DNA from: Halichoerus grypus
Taxonomy: Eukaryota; Chordata; Mammalia; Carnivora; Phocidae
DNA: 64,000 nucleotides
Reading direction: 5' to 3'
NCBI RefSeq assembly: GCF_964656455.1
Contig: NC_135714.1
Location: 58,181,850 to 58,245,849 of the forward strand
This document shows positions 23,301 to 35,300 of the stretch, piece after piece. Position 1 is the stretch's first letter; each line of letters begins with the position of its first letter. The translations under genes were made by a program, and so were the position numbers. The notes under the pieces are model-generated. The model was not told the origin of the DNA, did not search any database, and was given only the letters and a program-made list of their open reading frames with translations.

Positions 23301-26300
23301 GTTGCTTCCGGAATGACACATACTCCCGGGCAGCAAGCACAGGCTGTTGCTTGCTCTGTTTTATCACAGCACTTGCAATTCTTAAGCCAGCTGACCCTTG
23401 GAATCCTTTCTGCAGTTGTCAAGGTGAGCCAGTCCTAAACTAGACTTTAACACTTCCCAGTAAACCCCCGAAGACCATTGTTAACATTTAGTCAGCCATT
23501 CTTTTGTTCGCTCAGGCTGGGTGTGGGAATGTAGGAGAATGAGGTCTCTTCTAGTGTGCACATTTGCCTTCTCTTGAGGAAGTTCTCTGGGCATAGATAG
23601 GCACCGCTTTATGTATGGCATCTCACCAAATCCTTACCATAAATTTATAAGGTAGATAATATTATATGCCATTTTAATTATAAGGTAACTGAGGCTCAGA
23701 AGGCAAGAAGACTTGGTATGAGATCATGCAACAGGTAAACAGGACGTTGAGCTGGAAAATTCACCCAAGCTATCTGGCTCAAAGCACATATGCTTTAACT
23801 ACCAACATATAGCTTTTAGTGTGCCCTAATCAAGGAATTATAATACTGGTTATAATTTTAAAACACTGAACTCTTGGGGCGCCTGGGTGGCTCAGTTGGT
23901 TAAGTGTCCAACTCCTGATTTCAGCTCAGGTCGAGATTTCAGGGTTTTGAGTTTGAGCACCCAGTCGGGCTCTGCACTGGGCATGGAGCCTGCTTAAGAT
24001 CCTCTCTCTCCCTCTTCCTCTGCCCCTCCCCTCCTACTCACACCTGCGCTTTCTCTCTCTCCCTCTTAAAATAAAATAAAGTAAGTAAATAAAATAAAAT
24101 AAAATAAAACACTGAGCTCTTAGACAAGGGCTAGATAATAAAAAGTATGAAATATTAGGAATCATCCTTGTTCTAGTGAATTCACTGTGTTCTCTGTATG
24201 GAGAAAACAGTAGCATAGAAACAGTTAACGTAGAGATTTCTGGAATATTCTATGAGAATCCATGTTAGGAGTCAAGGGTCAAATTGGAAAAAAAAAAAAA
24301 ACCTCTTACTTTCTGGGATAGTGGCAAGGGCTCTCTATGGCTTTCATACATTTATAATTCAGGCTGACCATCACAGCATAAATGCAAAAACAAGCAAACA
24401 AAAAAACCGGTGAAGCGGCTTTGGGAGGGGAAAGAATAATTGAGCAAGGTAGAAGAGAAGGTAGAAATTGAGATCATGTAATAAGATAGAGATAGTCAAA
24501 GGGAAACAGAAGTTCAAAGTAAAAAAAATTTAAAGTCCAATTAAAAATATTGAGTTGAAATGCGAAGATTTAAGAGAGTATATAAAGACTAGAATGTGCT
24601 TTAAATGAAATGGTGGGTAAATTTAATGAAAATGAAAGATTAATATCATAGAAGTGAAAAACTGAAAACAAGTTGATGGTACTGAATTAGAAATAGGATT
24701 TAAGACGTAAAAAGGTAAATTAAAAATTTTAAGCTAAAAAATAGAATTAAGGGAACTATTTTTAAATAACAGTGGTCAGGTTGGTAGGCAGGGAGATCAG
24801 GGTGGGAGAGGGAGGAAGTGGGCAGGAGAGGTAATTCAACTGCAAGCAGATTACAAGTGTTTGACAGTTTTTGTGAGGAGGGAGTCAAGCTTCTAAGTGT
24901 CACAGAGTCCCCAGTTGTAGAAATGACCGCCTTTATGTCTGGAGTTCCAAGGAGGGATAACATGACCTCCTGATATCCCTGCTCTGAATTTCATTCCCAG
25001 ACCTTCTATCTTCTCATAATGGGAGACTTCTTCCGCCTTGCCTATTCCAGTACAATTTGGATGTTTCTCCTGGTTTAAATAAGCAGCTGTTGGCTGATGT
25101 TCTGGAAACCCAGCAGTCTTGCTCGTCTTCCTCCTACTGGTTCCTCTGGGGAAGTGTATTTGGAAATCAGCCCACCCAGCAGGGGAAAGAGGAAAGCATA
25201 GTGGAGTGGTTCAGTGTGACTGAGGCATAAATAAGGGAAGGGAGAGAAACTTTTGCGGTGAGACTAGAGGGCTTGGGAGGGGCCGAGCCATGAAGGCACT
25301 TGGATCCCACAGCTTGTAAGTGAGAGAAGAAGAGGGTAAAGACAAGGGAGCTTTCCTGCCTCTCCCATTAGGTTTCTCTGTTACTGTTGAATCTACAGCT
25401 CAGATCCTCAGGGAAATTGTAAAGATGCTCATCAATCATTTGCTGAATGAATAAATGAATACATAGGAGAAGAGCTGTGACAATGTACCATTTATTGTGA
25501 GAATCAAGGAAGAAGGAGACCATGGTTGGAAACAACCGATAATTTGAAATGGAAGCAAGATGTGCTGTTATTATTATAATTATTCATCATTACTATTACC
25601 TTTGCCATTATTTATTGCCTGGACTATGCCAGTTACTGTACTCAGCCCTTTAATATGTTACTTTGGGTCCTTACAAATGCCTTGGAATGTAGGTGTTCAC
25701 ATTTTCTTTTTATAGATAAAGGTCAGAGAGGTTAAGTACTTCACTCACCATCACACTACTTAGTTGAACCAAAGTAAGTTTGACTTCAAAGTTTGTGCCC
25801 TTTTCATGACAAAAGAAGGAAAGAGAAGTCCAGATTTTGCATGAACTAGTAGTAAACTCTGTCTCCTTCCTATACTAGCTCCTGCCCTTTGGGTGCTGAA
25901 CCCCCTAAGCCAGATCATAGAAGCCCCAATTGCAAGTTTGGAGATGGGGTATTTCCACAGTGTAGGCACCCGTGACAGGTAGTTTCTATTACCTGGGACT
26001 TCAGCAAGCCTATGCTTTCAAGGATTGGTCAGTGAATCTCCACATCATTTTGTAGGAAAATACATTCTAAGACAAATTGCACCTAACGCCAATGGAAAAT
26101 AGCCTGTATTTCTCACTTTTACTAATTAGTTTCTTAAACACTGATAATGATTATTCAAAGGTAGTGGAAACTAGTTTGATGATATACGTAACCATACAGA
26201 CTTGAATTATACAGAGATACTTAAAAACAAGTACAGCATTTTCTTTCAAGTGAGATCAAGTTTAGGTCTGATTAGAAGATTAACTATGTACAGAAGAGTT

Positions 26301-29300
26301 GGAGAGAAAAAAATAATGTTTATACTATTCTATTTCTTTTTAAAATATTGATTTCTGTTGTTATTAAAGTCATGCATAATCATTGGCAGAAAATTTAGAA
26401 AATACAGAGAGAAGAAAATCATAACACTTTTATTCCAACACTGCAGAAGTGCCCATTATAAACATATGTGTAGTATAAGAATATATAATGTCACATATGC
26501 ATACAAGCGCACGCTCCCACAATTGCCCTTTGTCCATCAGTCTATGGTTCTAATACTTCATAAGTTTTGCACAATCTTGCGACTAGCTGCTTATACAAAA
26601 TTTCGGTTCCAGCAATTATCCCTAGAGTCCGTGCTTGGGGGAGAGCTGAGGAAACTCCCTTGACCCTCAGGAATTCTCCAAACGTGCTCTCCCTGGCACC
26701 ACTCCTGAGCCCCTGGGGACCGTCCAGCCCTCCAGGTACTGCTGTCTCCTGCTCAGCTGCAGATGGGGTCCCTTGAAATGACAAAGCTGTGTTCTGTTTT
26801 GTCGTGAAAAGAAAATCACCCCTTTCCCCTGACCCCCAGGATCATTATCCACTTGCCGCGGGCCCCAGGGCAGTGCTGCGTATGTCCCCATGGCCGGCAG
26901 GACTTCAATGAAAGTTCTCCTGCAGCACTTTTTCAAATAGGAATCCTGATCCCATGTAACTCAGAAATGAGTCTAATGAAGGCTCAGTTGGGGAACCACG
27001 AAATCATTCCCGTCTTCCACTGACCAAGCCTTTCTTACTGGGTGGCAGTCTGTGAGGCCGACTTCTGGTCTCAGGAGGAGTTCTCCCAAGTGGTTCCCAA
27101 TCCTCCTGCCTTCTGGGAGGGAGGCTGACCTCACTGGTTTGCTGTATATGCCCAAAACTGTAATATTCCCAGGGGGTCTGAAATCACGGTTACAAATGCA
27201 AAATGGAGATGACATAGAGCCTTATTAAAAAGGTAACTGGGGCGTGGGCGCCTGGGTGGCTCAGTTGGTTAAGCGACTGCCTTCGGCTCAGGTCATGATC
27301 CTGGAGTCCCTGGATCGAGTCCCGCATCGGGCTCCCTGCTCGGCAGGGAGTCTGCTTCTCCCTCTGACCCTCCCCCCTCTCATGTACTCACTCTCTCTCA
27401 AATAAATAAATAAAATCTTTAAAAAAAAAAAAGGTAACTGGGGCGCCTGGGTGGCTCAGTCGTTAAGCATCTGCCTTCGGCTCAGGTCATGATCCCTGGG
27501 TCCTGGGATCGAGTCCCACATCGGGCTCCCTCCTCGGGGGGAAGCCTGCCTCTCCCTCTCCCACTCCCGCTGCTTGTGTTCCTGCTCTCGCTACCTCTGT
27601 CTCTGTCAAATAAATAAATAAAATCTTTAAAAAAAAAAAAAGAGGTAACTGACAGTATTACATGGGATAATATAAATTCTCAGCACATTGCCTGGATCAT
27701 AGTAAATATGTTGGCTGTTGCCACTATTTTTGATAAAGTTTTAAAAAATTATAATGTATGCATTTTGGTCACTAATTAATCTTCAAAACCACATTTTAAT
27801 GGCACGGTACTATTCCACCATCTGGGTACTATAATGAATTTAACCATTCTTTACTGCTGGCCATGAAAATTGTTTTCAATTTCTAACCAGTATACATTGT
27901 GACAATGAGCATTTTTGTACATTAAGTCTTTGTTCCCATATCTGATTTCCCCCCTAGATTCCTAGGACTTAGAATTAGAGGCAAATGTGGGAGTAGTTAA
28001 AATCTTTTAGCTTCTTTCAGCTCTGTCTGCCAGCTGAGGGGCAATGATTATGTGTTCCTCAAACCAGCCTCCTTTTGAGGTAGTTGCTGAAAAGAAATCA
28101 TTATCGGGGTGCCTGGGTGGTTCATTTGGTTAAGCATCTGCCTTCGGATCAGGTCATGATCCCAGTGTCCTGGGATCAAGTCCCACATTGGGCTCCTTGC
28201 TTGGCAGGCTCCTGGCAGGAAACCTGCTTCTCCCTCTGCCTGCCACTTCCCCTGTTTGTGCTCTCTCTCTGACAAATAAATAAATAAAATCTTAAAAAAA
28301 AAAAATCATTAGCTTGTGCTTTCCTAATATTTTTAGTCCTGCTGTTGTTTTAGCTTGTCTATTCTCAAGGCAGGGTGGGGGTGTGAGGGTTGGGGGCGGT
28401 GGGAGAGGGTGGAGTCGAAATGGCAAGTTCAAAGAGGCATGTCCAGTGGGCTACCATGTTAAGCTGGATGTCTTGTTCTGTTGTTTAATGGGATCGGCAT
28501 GCTATGGGCTCTGGGTGCGGCTGTTTTTGTAGGTCCCGAGGGCACTGCTCGACTGCACTGGTCTTGAGAGCTGCAGAGGGCCAAGTTTGCTTTAGCCATG
28601 TCCTCCACTTTGCTCCCGGTGCCTGCCTTCCCTGCGGGTGACCATGCTCACTGCTGCACAGTGCCTGAGCTGGTGCCACCTGTATGCTGGGGACGTTGCT
28701 GTTGGTCACTGCTGGGCAGCGAAAGGTGGCGGCCTCTTAGTCCAGGAGTCAAATGGCTCAGCGAGTCGCTTGGGTCAGCTGCCCACACTGAGACAGCTGG
28801 GAGAAGAGGAGGGCGTGTGTGGGGCAGAGGGTGAAACTGACCACAGCGGGCACCTCCCCCCTCACCGGCTGGTCCCTCCCCTCCGTCTTCCCCCACTGAG
28901 GACAGCGGGACACAGACTGTGCCGGCCCCCTGCCGAGTGAGCAGCCCACCCCAGGCAACTGGGGCTTTGGAGTTTTCTGTCTTGTGATGTGATATATTTA
29001 TAACATTATACTTCTAAGCCTAAAATAATTACTATCTGCAATTGTTTACTGGACCCCTGGCTTAAATTATCAGAGAAATAGCTACTTAGAGCTTTGAGAT
29101 ATTTTCTTTTATACCCATTCAAGGCACAAATAAGGCCACAGGGTATTATCAATTTGAATTTGAAAACGAAGAATAAGCAAGGGTTTTTGGTTAAACAGTA
29201 AAATACTGATTAAAGTGCATTTTTCCTACCCCTCATGCCATATTTTCTCTGTGGTTAAATCTGTCTTGGTCTAAAACAGTAAAAAAAAAAGAGAGAGAGG

Positions 29301-32300
29301 GAGAGAGAGAAAGAGGGAAAAGGTAACACTGGAAGATTTGGAATACTATTTTATTAACTAGAGAGACAGAAACCAGGTTACACTTCTGAATATTCAAAGT
29401 GGTTGAAACTGCAGTTGTGGGGGAAACTCTTTGGTGAAGAAAATGGGAGATGATTATCAAACCATTATAGTTTGAAATTGGTTTATTGGCTTATCATTAA
29501 TTACATATGAAAGACCCTCAACTTCAGGTGTGTTACACTTGTAATATTTATTTGGAAGTTAGTTGTTCAGAATAAATGTTCATAACAAAATATTCTAGGA
29601 AAAACGATTTAATTTACTATATCATCTATTTACCATCCAATGCAATGAAAATAGAAAACAAAAATCTTTACCCTAGTAATAATTATATAAAAATAATTAA
29701 ATTTAATGTATGAATTATGTAAAAGAGATGTCCTGGAAGGAGAGTATGTTGGGTAAAACACGAAGATGGAGATGGGCAGTGTGAAATCTGTGAACACAGC
29801 ATGGCATTTTCAGGGCTTCTAAGCATCAGAGTGGGGGCGACGAAGAGGAGTGGGTGGCGTCTAGCTTTAAATCAGTAAGGCAGGTGTGCAAGCTGATCTT
29901 CTAGAACTCAGGGTGTACTTGTATTTTTGCCACTCCTTTCTGATTCAGGCTCCTCAGCAACCTTGTGAAGCAGAAACCATATGCAACAGAGATGCAGTTC
30001 CAATCAATGATTGCAGATTTCACCCACCTGGTGGAGAAGTGCTGCCAAGCAGAGACGAGTGAAATGTGTTTCCGAAAAGAGGTATCTCTGTCTCCTTGTC
30101 TATTCTCTTAGCATGCTTAGGATTTACTGAAGTTAAAAAAAAAAAAAATATGTTCTCCATTCCAATTGTGAGTGAATGTGGAGAAAATCACAGTCTAGAT
30201 GGATTGGTGTAATCGATTATATTCGGCTTTAGGATATGTTAATATTTATGTTTACTTGAGGAAACTAGCAGGGTTGGACACAGACAGAGATGAATACCAG
30301 AGTCATGACACCAGGTGGAGTGGAGATGTTTAGGATTCGGGGTGCGAGGAGGGACGATGGACTGAAGACTTGGGTAATTGTAGAGAAATGGTGTCCTTGC
30401 AATGTCATAAAATTTTAGAGAAATAGCAGTTTAAAAATCTGTCTGGGCAAACTGTAGTTTTGTTCTAGAAATTTCTGGGACACAGTCAGGAATAGTCACC
30501 AAATGTAGTTTGGGGCTTAACTAAGGAATCAGTGGAAAGGGTTTCATTTTCTCAGTGGCCAGAAGATCATCAGAATAGGGGTTGAAGAATAGAGAGGAGA
30601 GAACAATGACAGAACAGAGTATCTGTGCACACCCACCAAACTGACTCCCAGCAGACTGTTTTCTGGAATTCATCTAATTGCATACAGTTAACAAGTAAAT
30701 GATTTTCATTTTAAGTAGGAGTTAAATTTCTAAGAATATCATGGTAGGATGTGGCACAGAAAATTCATGTAAATTCACGGAGGGGGGTGCCTGGGTGGCT
30801 CAGTCGTTAAGCGTCTGCCTTCAGCTCAGGTCATGATCCCCACATTGGGCTCCCTGCTAGGCGGGAGGCCTGCTTCTCCCTCTCCCACTTCCCCTGCTTG
30901 TGTTCCCTCTCTCGCTGTGTCTCTCTCTGTCAAATAAATAAATAAAATCTTCAAAAAAAAAAAAATTCATGGAGGGGACCTAGGACAAACTGCTGTGCCA
31001 GGGGCATGAATTGAGGAACAGAAACTCAGAAATAGTAGATTATAGTATCTGAGTAGAGGAATGCAAGACTGTAGGTAAAAAAAATAAAGCAGCCTTTATA
31101 GTGCAAACAGACTAGGGATGGTTTGGATCAGGGTTAAGTTTAGCAGTGGCCCAGGGAGATGTTTTCGCAGGTACCAATTTTCATGAATCCTTAATTACCT
31201 TCAGTGGCTCTTTTCTACCTATTCAGCTAAACTGTACATGTGTCTATGTTAAAAATCATATGTCTATGGTCTAGTCAAGGGCAGGCAAACTACAGCCCTT
31301 TGGCTAATCGACTCCACTTCCTGTTTATATAAATAAGGTTGTATTGACGCACAGTTGTGCCCATCTATTTATGTATTGTCTACGGCTGCTTTCTGTCTAC
31401 AACGGCTGAATTAAGAAATTGCAGACTGAGACACAACTGTGACAGAGACTATGAACTGCAAAGCCCCAGCTATTGACTAGCAGGCTGTTCACAGAAAAAG
31501 TTTACTGACTTCCAGACTCGCTGATACACAAAATCAAAGTAATCACCTATGCTAGAGTCTATTTATTTATTTTAAAGCCTTTTTGCTTTTTGTAAAGCAT
31601 TCAGAAAACATGTTTCCCCCTGAGTAACAACCCCATAGCCACACAGATCAACACTTTGAAGAAGGGCCTGTGCCTGCGATTTCCCAAGCGAGTTTTCTTG
31701 AAGTATTCTTGCTCCTGCATCAGAATATTATTTGCTCAAACTATTATTGGTGAATAGCATGATAGGAAGATTTCTGTGTGTTTTTCTCCACACTTTTTGC
31801 CTAACAGCAATCTTTAACTTAATGGTTGGAAAGCCCAACTATTTTCCCCTTCTCTCCCCTCCCCTCTCTACTTTCTTTTAGGATTTCTCCTCCAAATTAA
31901 AGGAGAAAATAGAAGCTATCTGAAGAATATATCATGTTCATTAAAATTTGCCAGAATTACTTCTTCAGATAAAAATGCTTATTATCTGTAATTATGCACT
32001 ATCTCTAAAGTTTGGTCAAGTTTACCCTTGGCTGATTATCCTAAGGCAGTGATTCTGAAATGTTAGTGTGCATCAGAATCAATTCCACAGCTTACTAAAA
32101 CAAAATCAGCATTTTCCACCCACAGGGTGTCTGATTCAGTAGTTCTGGGGAGGGGTCTGCTAATCTGCATTTCTAACAAGTTCCCAGGTGCTGCTGATGC
32201 TGCTGGTTTGGGGACCACTTTCAGAATCACTCTGCTAAGGTGCAAGCGGCTAATCAGACACTGTTCCCCCTTCCCTCCCCATATTTCATATGCCCAACTC

Positions 32301-35300
32301 TCAGTAAGAAGCTGGCACCAAGACAGTAGCAGAAATAACGAAACGATTGGAAAATAACATATTTATGAAAGAAAGGGAAAGAATTTGGGGATATTAAATA
32401 TAAAGATAAGACTGGAATATTTAAAAAATAACTTTATGGTGTATGAACAGGCTTAGCAAAAAATGTGGGAATAGATTATCAAACTGTTTTAGAATTTTAT
32501 TGTCAAGAATTCGTGTCTTTGTACTTCTATGTTTAATAAAGGGTTCTAGATTTGACTATAGTGCAAAGGAATAATACCTAGATACTCCAGGAACCCCCAT
32601 GGAACCAAGACCCCAGAAGTGAAGAGACTCAGCCAGCTGGCAGTCTATGTATGTTCCAAGTTAGCTAGGAAAGACTAACCGCTCCAAGGACCTACAGGCA
32701 TTTTCTTTGTTTTCTTTTCTGAGATTATAATAGTCGATTATGTGAACCTGTTCTGCCTGTTAAAAGAGAAAGTGGACAGGTTTGAAGACTGTCTTACTAG
32801 CTATGGCTATTGGGAAGATAAAGCATTTTTAGACAAGATGGAAGACATATTTTAAGAAGCAAGCCAAATTCTTTGGAGAAAAAGGGTGGACCAAAGTCAA
32901 TGTTGGAATGTTGGCAAGAGTACAACTGAAATATATATATAAGAAAAAAATAAGAAATTCAGCTACACAGGGTGAATTTGGATCATTCAAAGAAAAGGCA
33001 TCTCACATTCCATGAAATAATAACACGAATTGTAGACAGCAGCAGGTTCAACAAGAAAATTCGACTCACAGAAATTCTTTCTGCCAGGTCAGTGGGGAAT
33101 GATAATGATAGCCTGAGATATTTCTCTATCAACCAACAGAATATAATATAGAAGAAAGTAAACATGAATTAGCAGAAATGTGGGCAGGTTGAAATAATGC
33201 TTTGAAAATAATACATGAAATTTAACAATGGAAAAAAAGCAAGGTTCTACTGTTAGATGTGACTTGACATAGGTTCATGTGGAAAGATCTGCCAGTTAAG
33301 GCGTCTGTGCTTAACAATTTGATGGGTCTACTATCAGAGCTACCGCAATCTTGGATGTGTTTCCAAAGAAAAACAAGGATCAGATGAAGCAACATGATAA
33401 TCCCAACCTATGTGGATCAGATCATTCCCGGTTACCATGTTCAGTTTCTTATACTACATTATGCACACTTTGAAAAATTATGTAGGTAATACATGAACAC
33501 AGTAAAAGTTCAAGCAGAAGAGCAGGGTGCTTTTCCCATTCCCAAAAGGTAACCAATTTTAAGTTTGCACTTTTAGTTCCAGTGATTACCATCATCACTG
33601 TAATAGTTTCTTAAAATATTAACATCATATAATGAATTTAGTGTACTTATGCTAACTTCAAGAACCTTATCCATAGATGCTTTCTCAATTTATTTAAAAG
33701 TATTTCTAGTTCTTTTATTGGTTATATTTTATTTCTTGGCCCTTTAATACCAGTCAGCATCTAATGATTCTCCAAAAATAGTTAACGTGTCTAAACTTCC
33801 TTTGACTTCCTTGCCAGCTTTTCTTTTTAAAGCTGTATATACTATTACTTCTACATTGTCTGGGTTTATTTATCTGCATATTAAATATAAGGTTCATATG
33901 CTTTGTTCATAAGTGGATGCTAAAAACTGGAAACCATTAAATAGTATATTTAATTGTGTGTTTACTTGGAATATAATTTACATGAGTACCATGAATGGAT
34001 TGACCAATGGAATGACTTACCCTGTTAAAAGGTGTAGAGATTAAACGAAATCTATTTTCTTACCTAAGCTGCAGAAAATCATGCCACTTTTATTAGTTTT
34101 GCACATTTGGACTATGATTCCCTACTATATCCTTCTGTTTTTGAGAGTTACTAATTGTCTTTCTTTTTCTATGTTGGCAAATAAAAAGCACCTACTTTCA
34201 TCACACCACTACAATGCTTCAGGTTCTCAATAATATAGTTTTTGTAAGAGAATATTCTGTCGTTCTTAAAAGTATATTTCAAAAAGTCTTCTGACTTAAT
34301 CTTTCAATTGGATCTAGTTATTTCTAGGATTGATTCATGGCTGTCCTGGGTAACTTGGACTATTTCTAAAATACTATTTTATGGTTTTTTCTTGGATTAT
34401 ATTATGGTTTGCTGGGCTACATTCTTAACATATAGGTGCATATGTATGTCGGTCTGTGTTATGTCAGAATGGGCACCTGGCAGATAAACTTTCTGGGTGC
34501 TTGCATTTTAAAATATTATTTTGTCTATTATTTGAACAGTATTTTTACTGATATGTCAATGGGAGTTCTTTAGGTGTAAATAATAGGATCAAATTCTGGC
34601 TAAGTAAAGATTAGTTTATTGAAAGCATGGTGGTGGCTACAGGAATCTTTAGGAAGTTAGAAAAACAGGCTGGGCAGCAGACAAGAACCAAAAGCAACCC
34701 AGAAATCAGTGACTTTCTGGTCTTTTACTGCTGTGACATATCATCATTTTATTATTCTGAGCTCCTATTTTTGTACTTTGAAATATTGGTCAATATCATA
34801 CTGATGACTTTCTTTTTTTTTTTCCTCAACAGTTCATCAATATCTCTTATGTTGATTTTTTTCTTTTTAGCATCAATAAGGCTTTCTTCTTTTTTAAATA
34901 ATATTTTTATCATGATTGCACTGGGATATTGGAAGAGATGAGAGACAATACATTTTAAAAGGACACTGGCAAATTGTTATGTCCGAGAGTATCTAGAACG
35001 GTAACAGGATTGAAAAGCATGTCACAGGGATATGGAGAAATTGGTGATGTTTTTTCCAAAGTCTTAGGTGACATGATAGCAGTCTACCAACATGTCCAGG
35101 ATGATAGGAAATCAGAGTGACTAATTTGATGTCAGTGTAAGGAAAATATTTCCTCTGTCTTTTCCCTGCATTACATCATGAGTCCATGTTTTATATTTCA
35201 AAATCTTCCTTGGACTTTGCCTCAAGATGTAACGTTATCATCCCTTATTTCATGCAGGACATTTCTCATTATTATAGTAGTTTCTCAGATGCCTTTCTTC

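Larger units (their letters stand above)
21163..29948 (+). other. ARG intron 12 (8.8 kb)
   Basis: Contains MIR pieces (about 23600-23800 and 25590-25800), four plus-strand SINEs (23876, 27240, 27440 and 28104) and two GC-richer islands (about 26620-27180 and 28360-28970) with overlapping short open frames on both strands. None of these frames resembles a known protein. The stretch 21200-23500 shows no repeat I can name. Confidence 0.75.
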
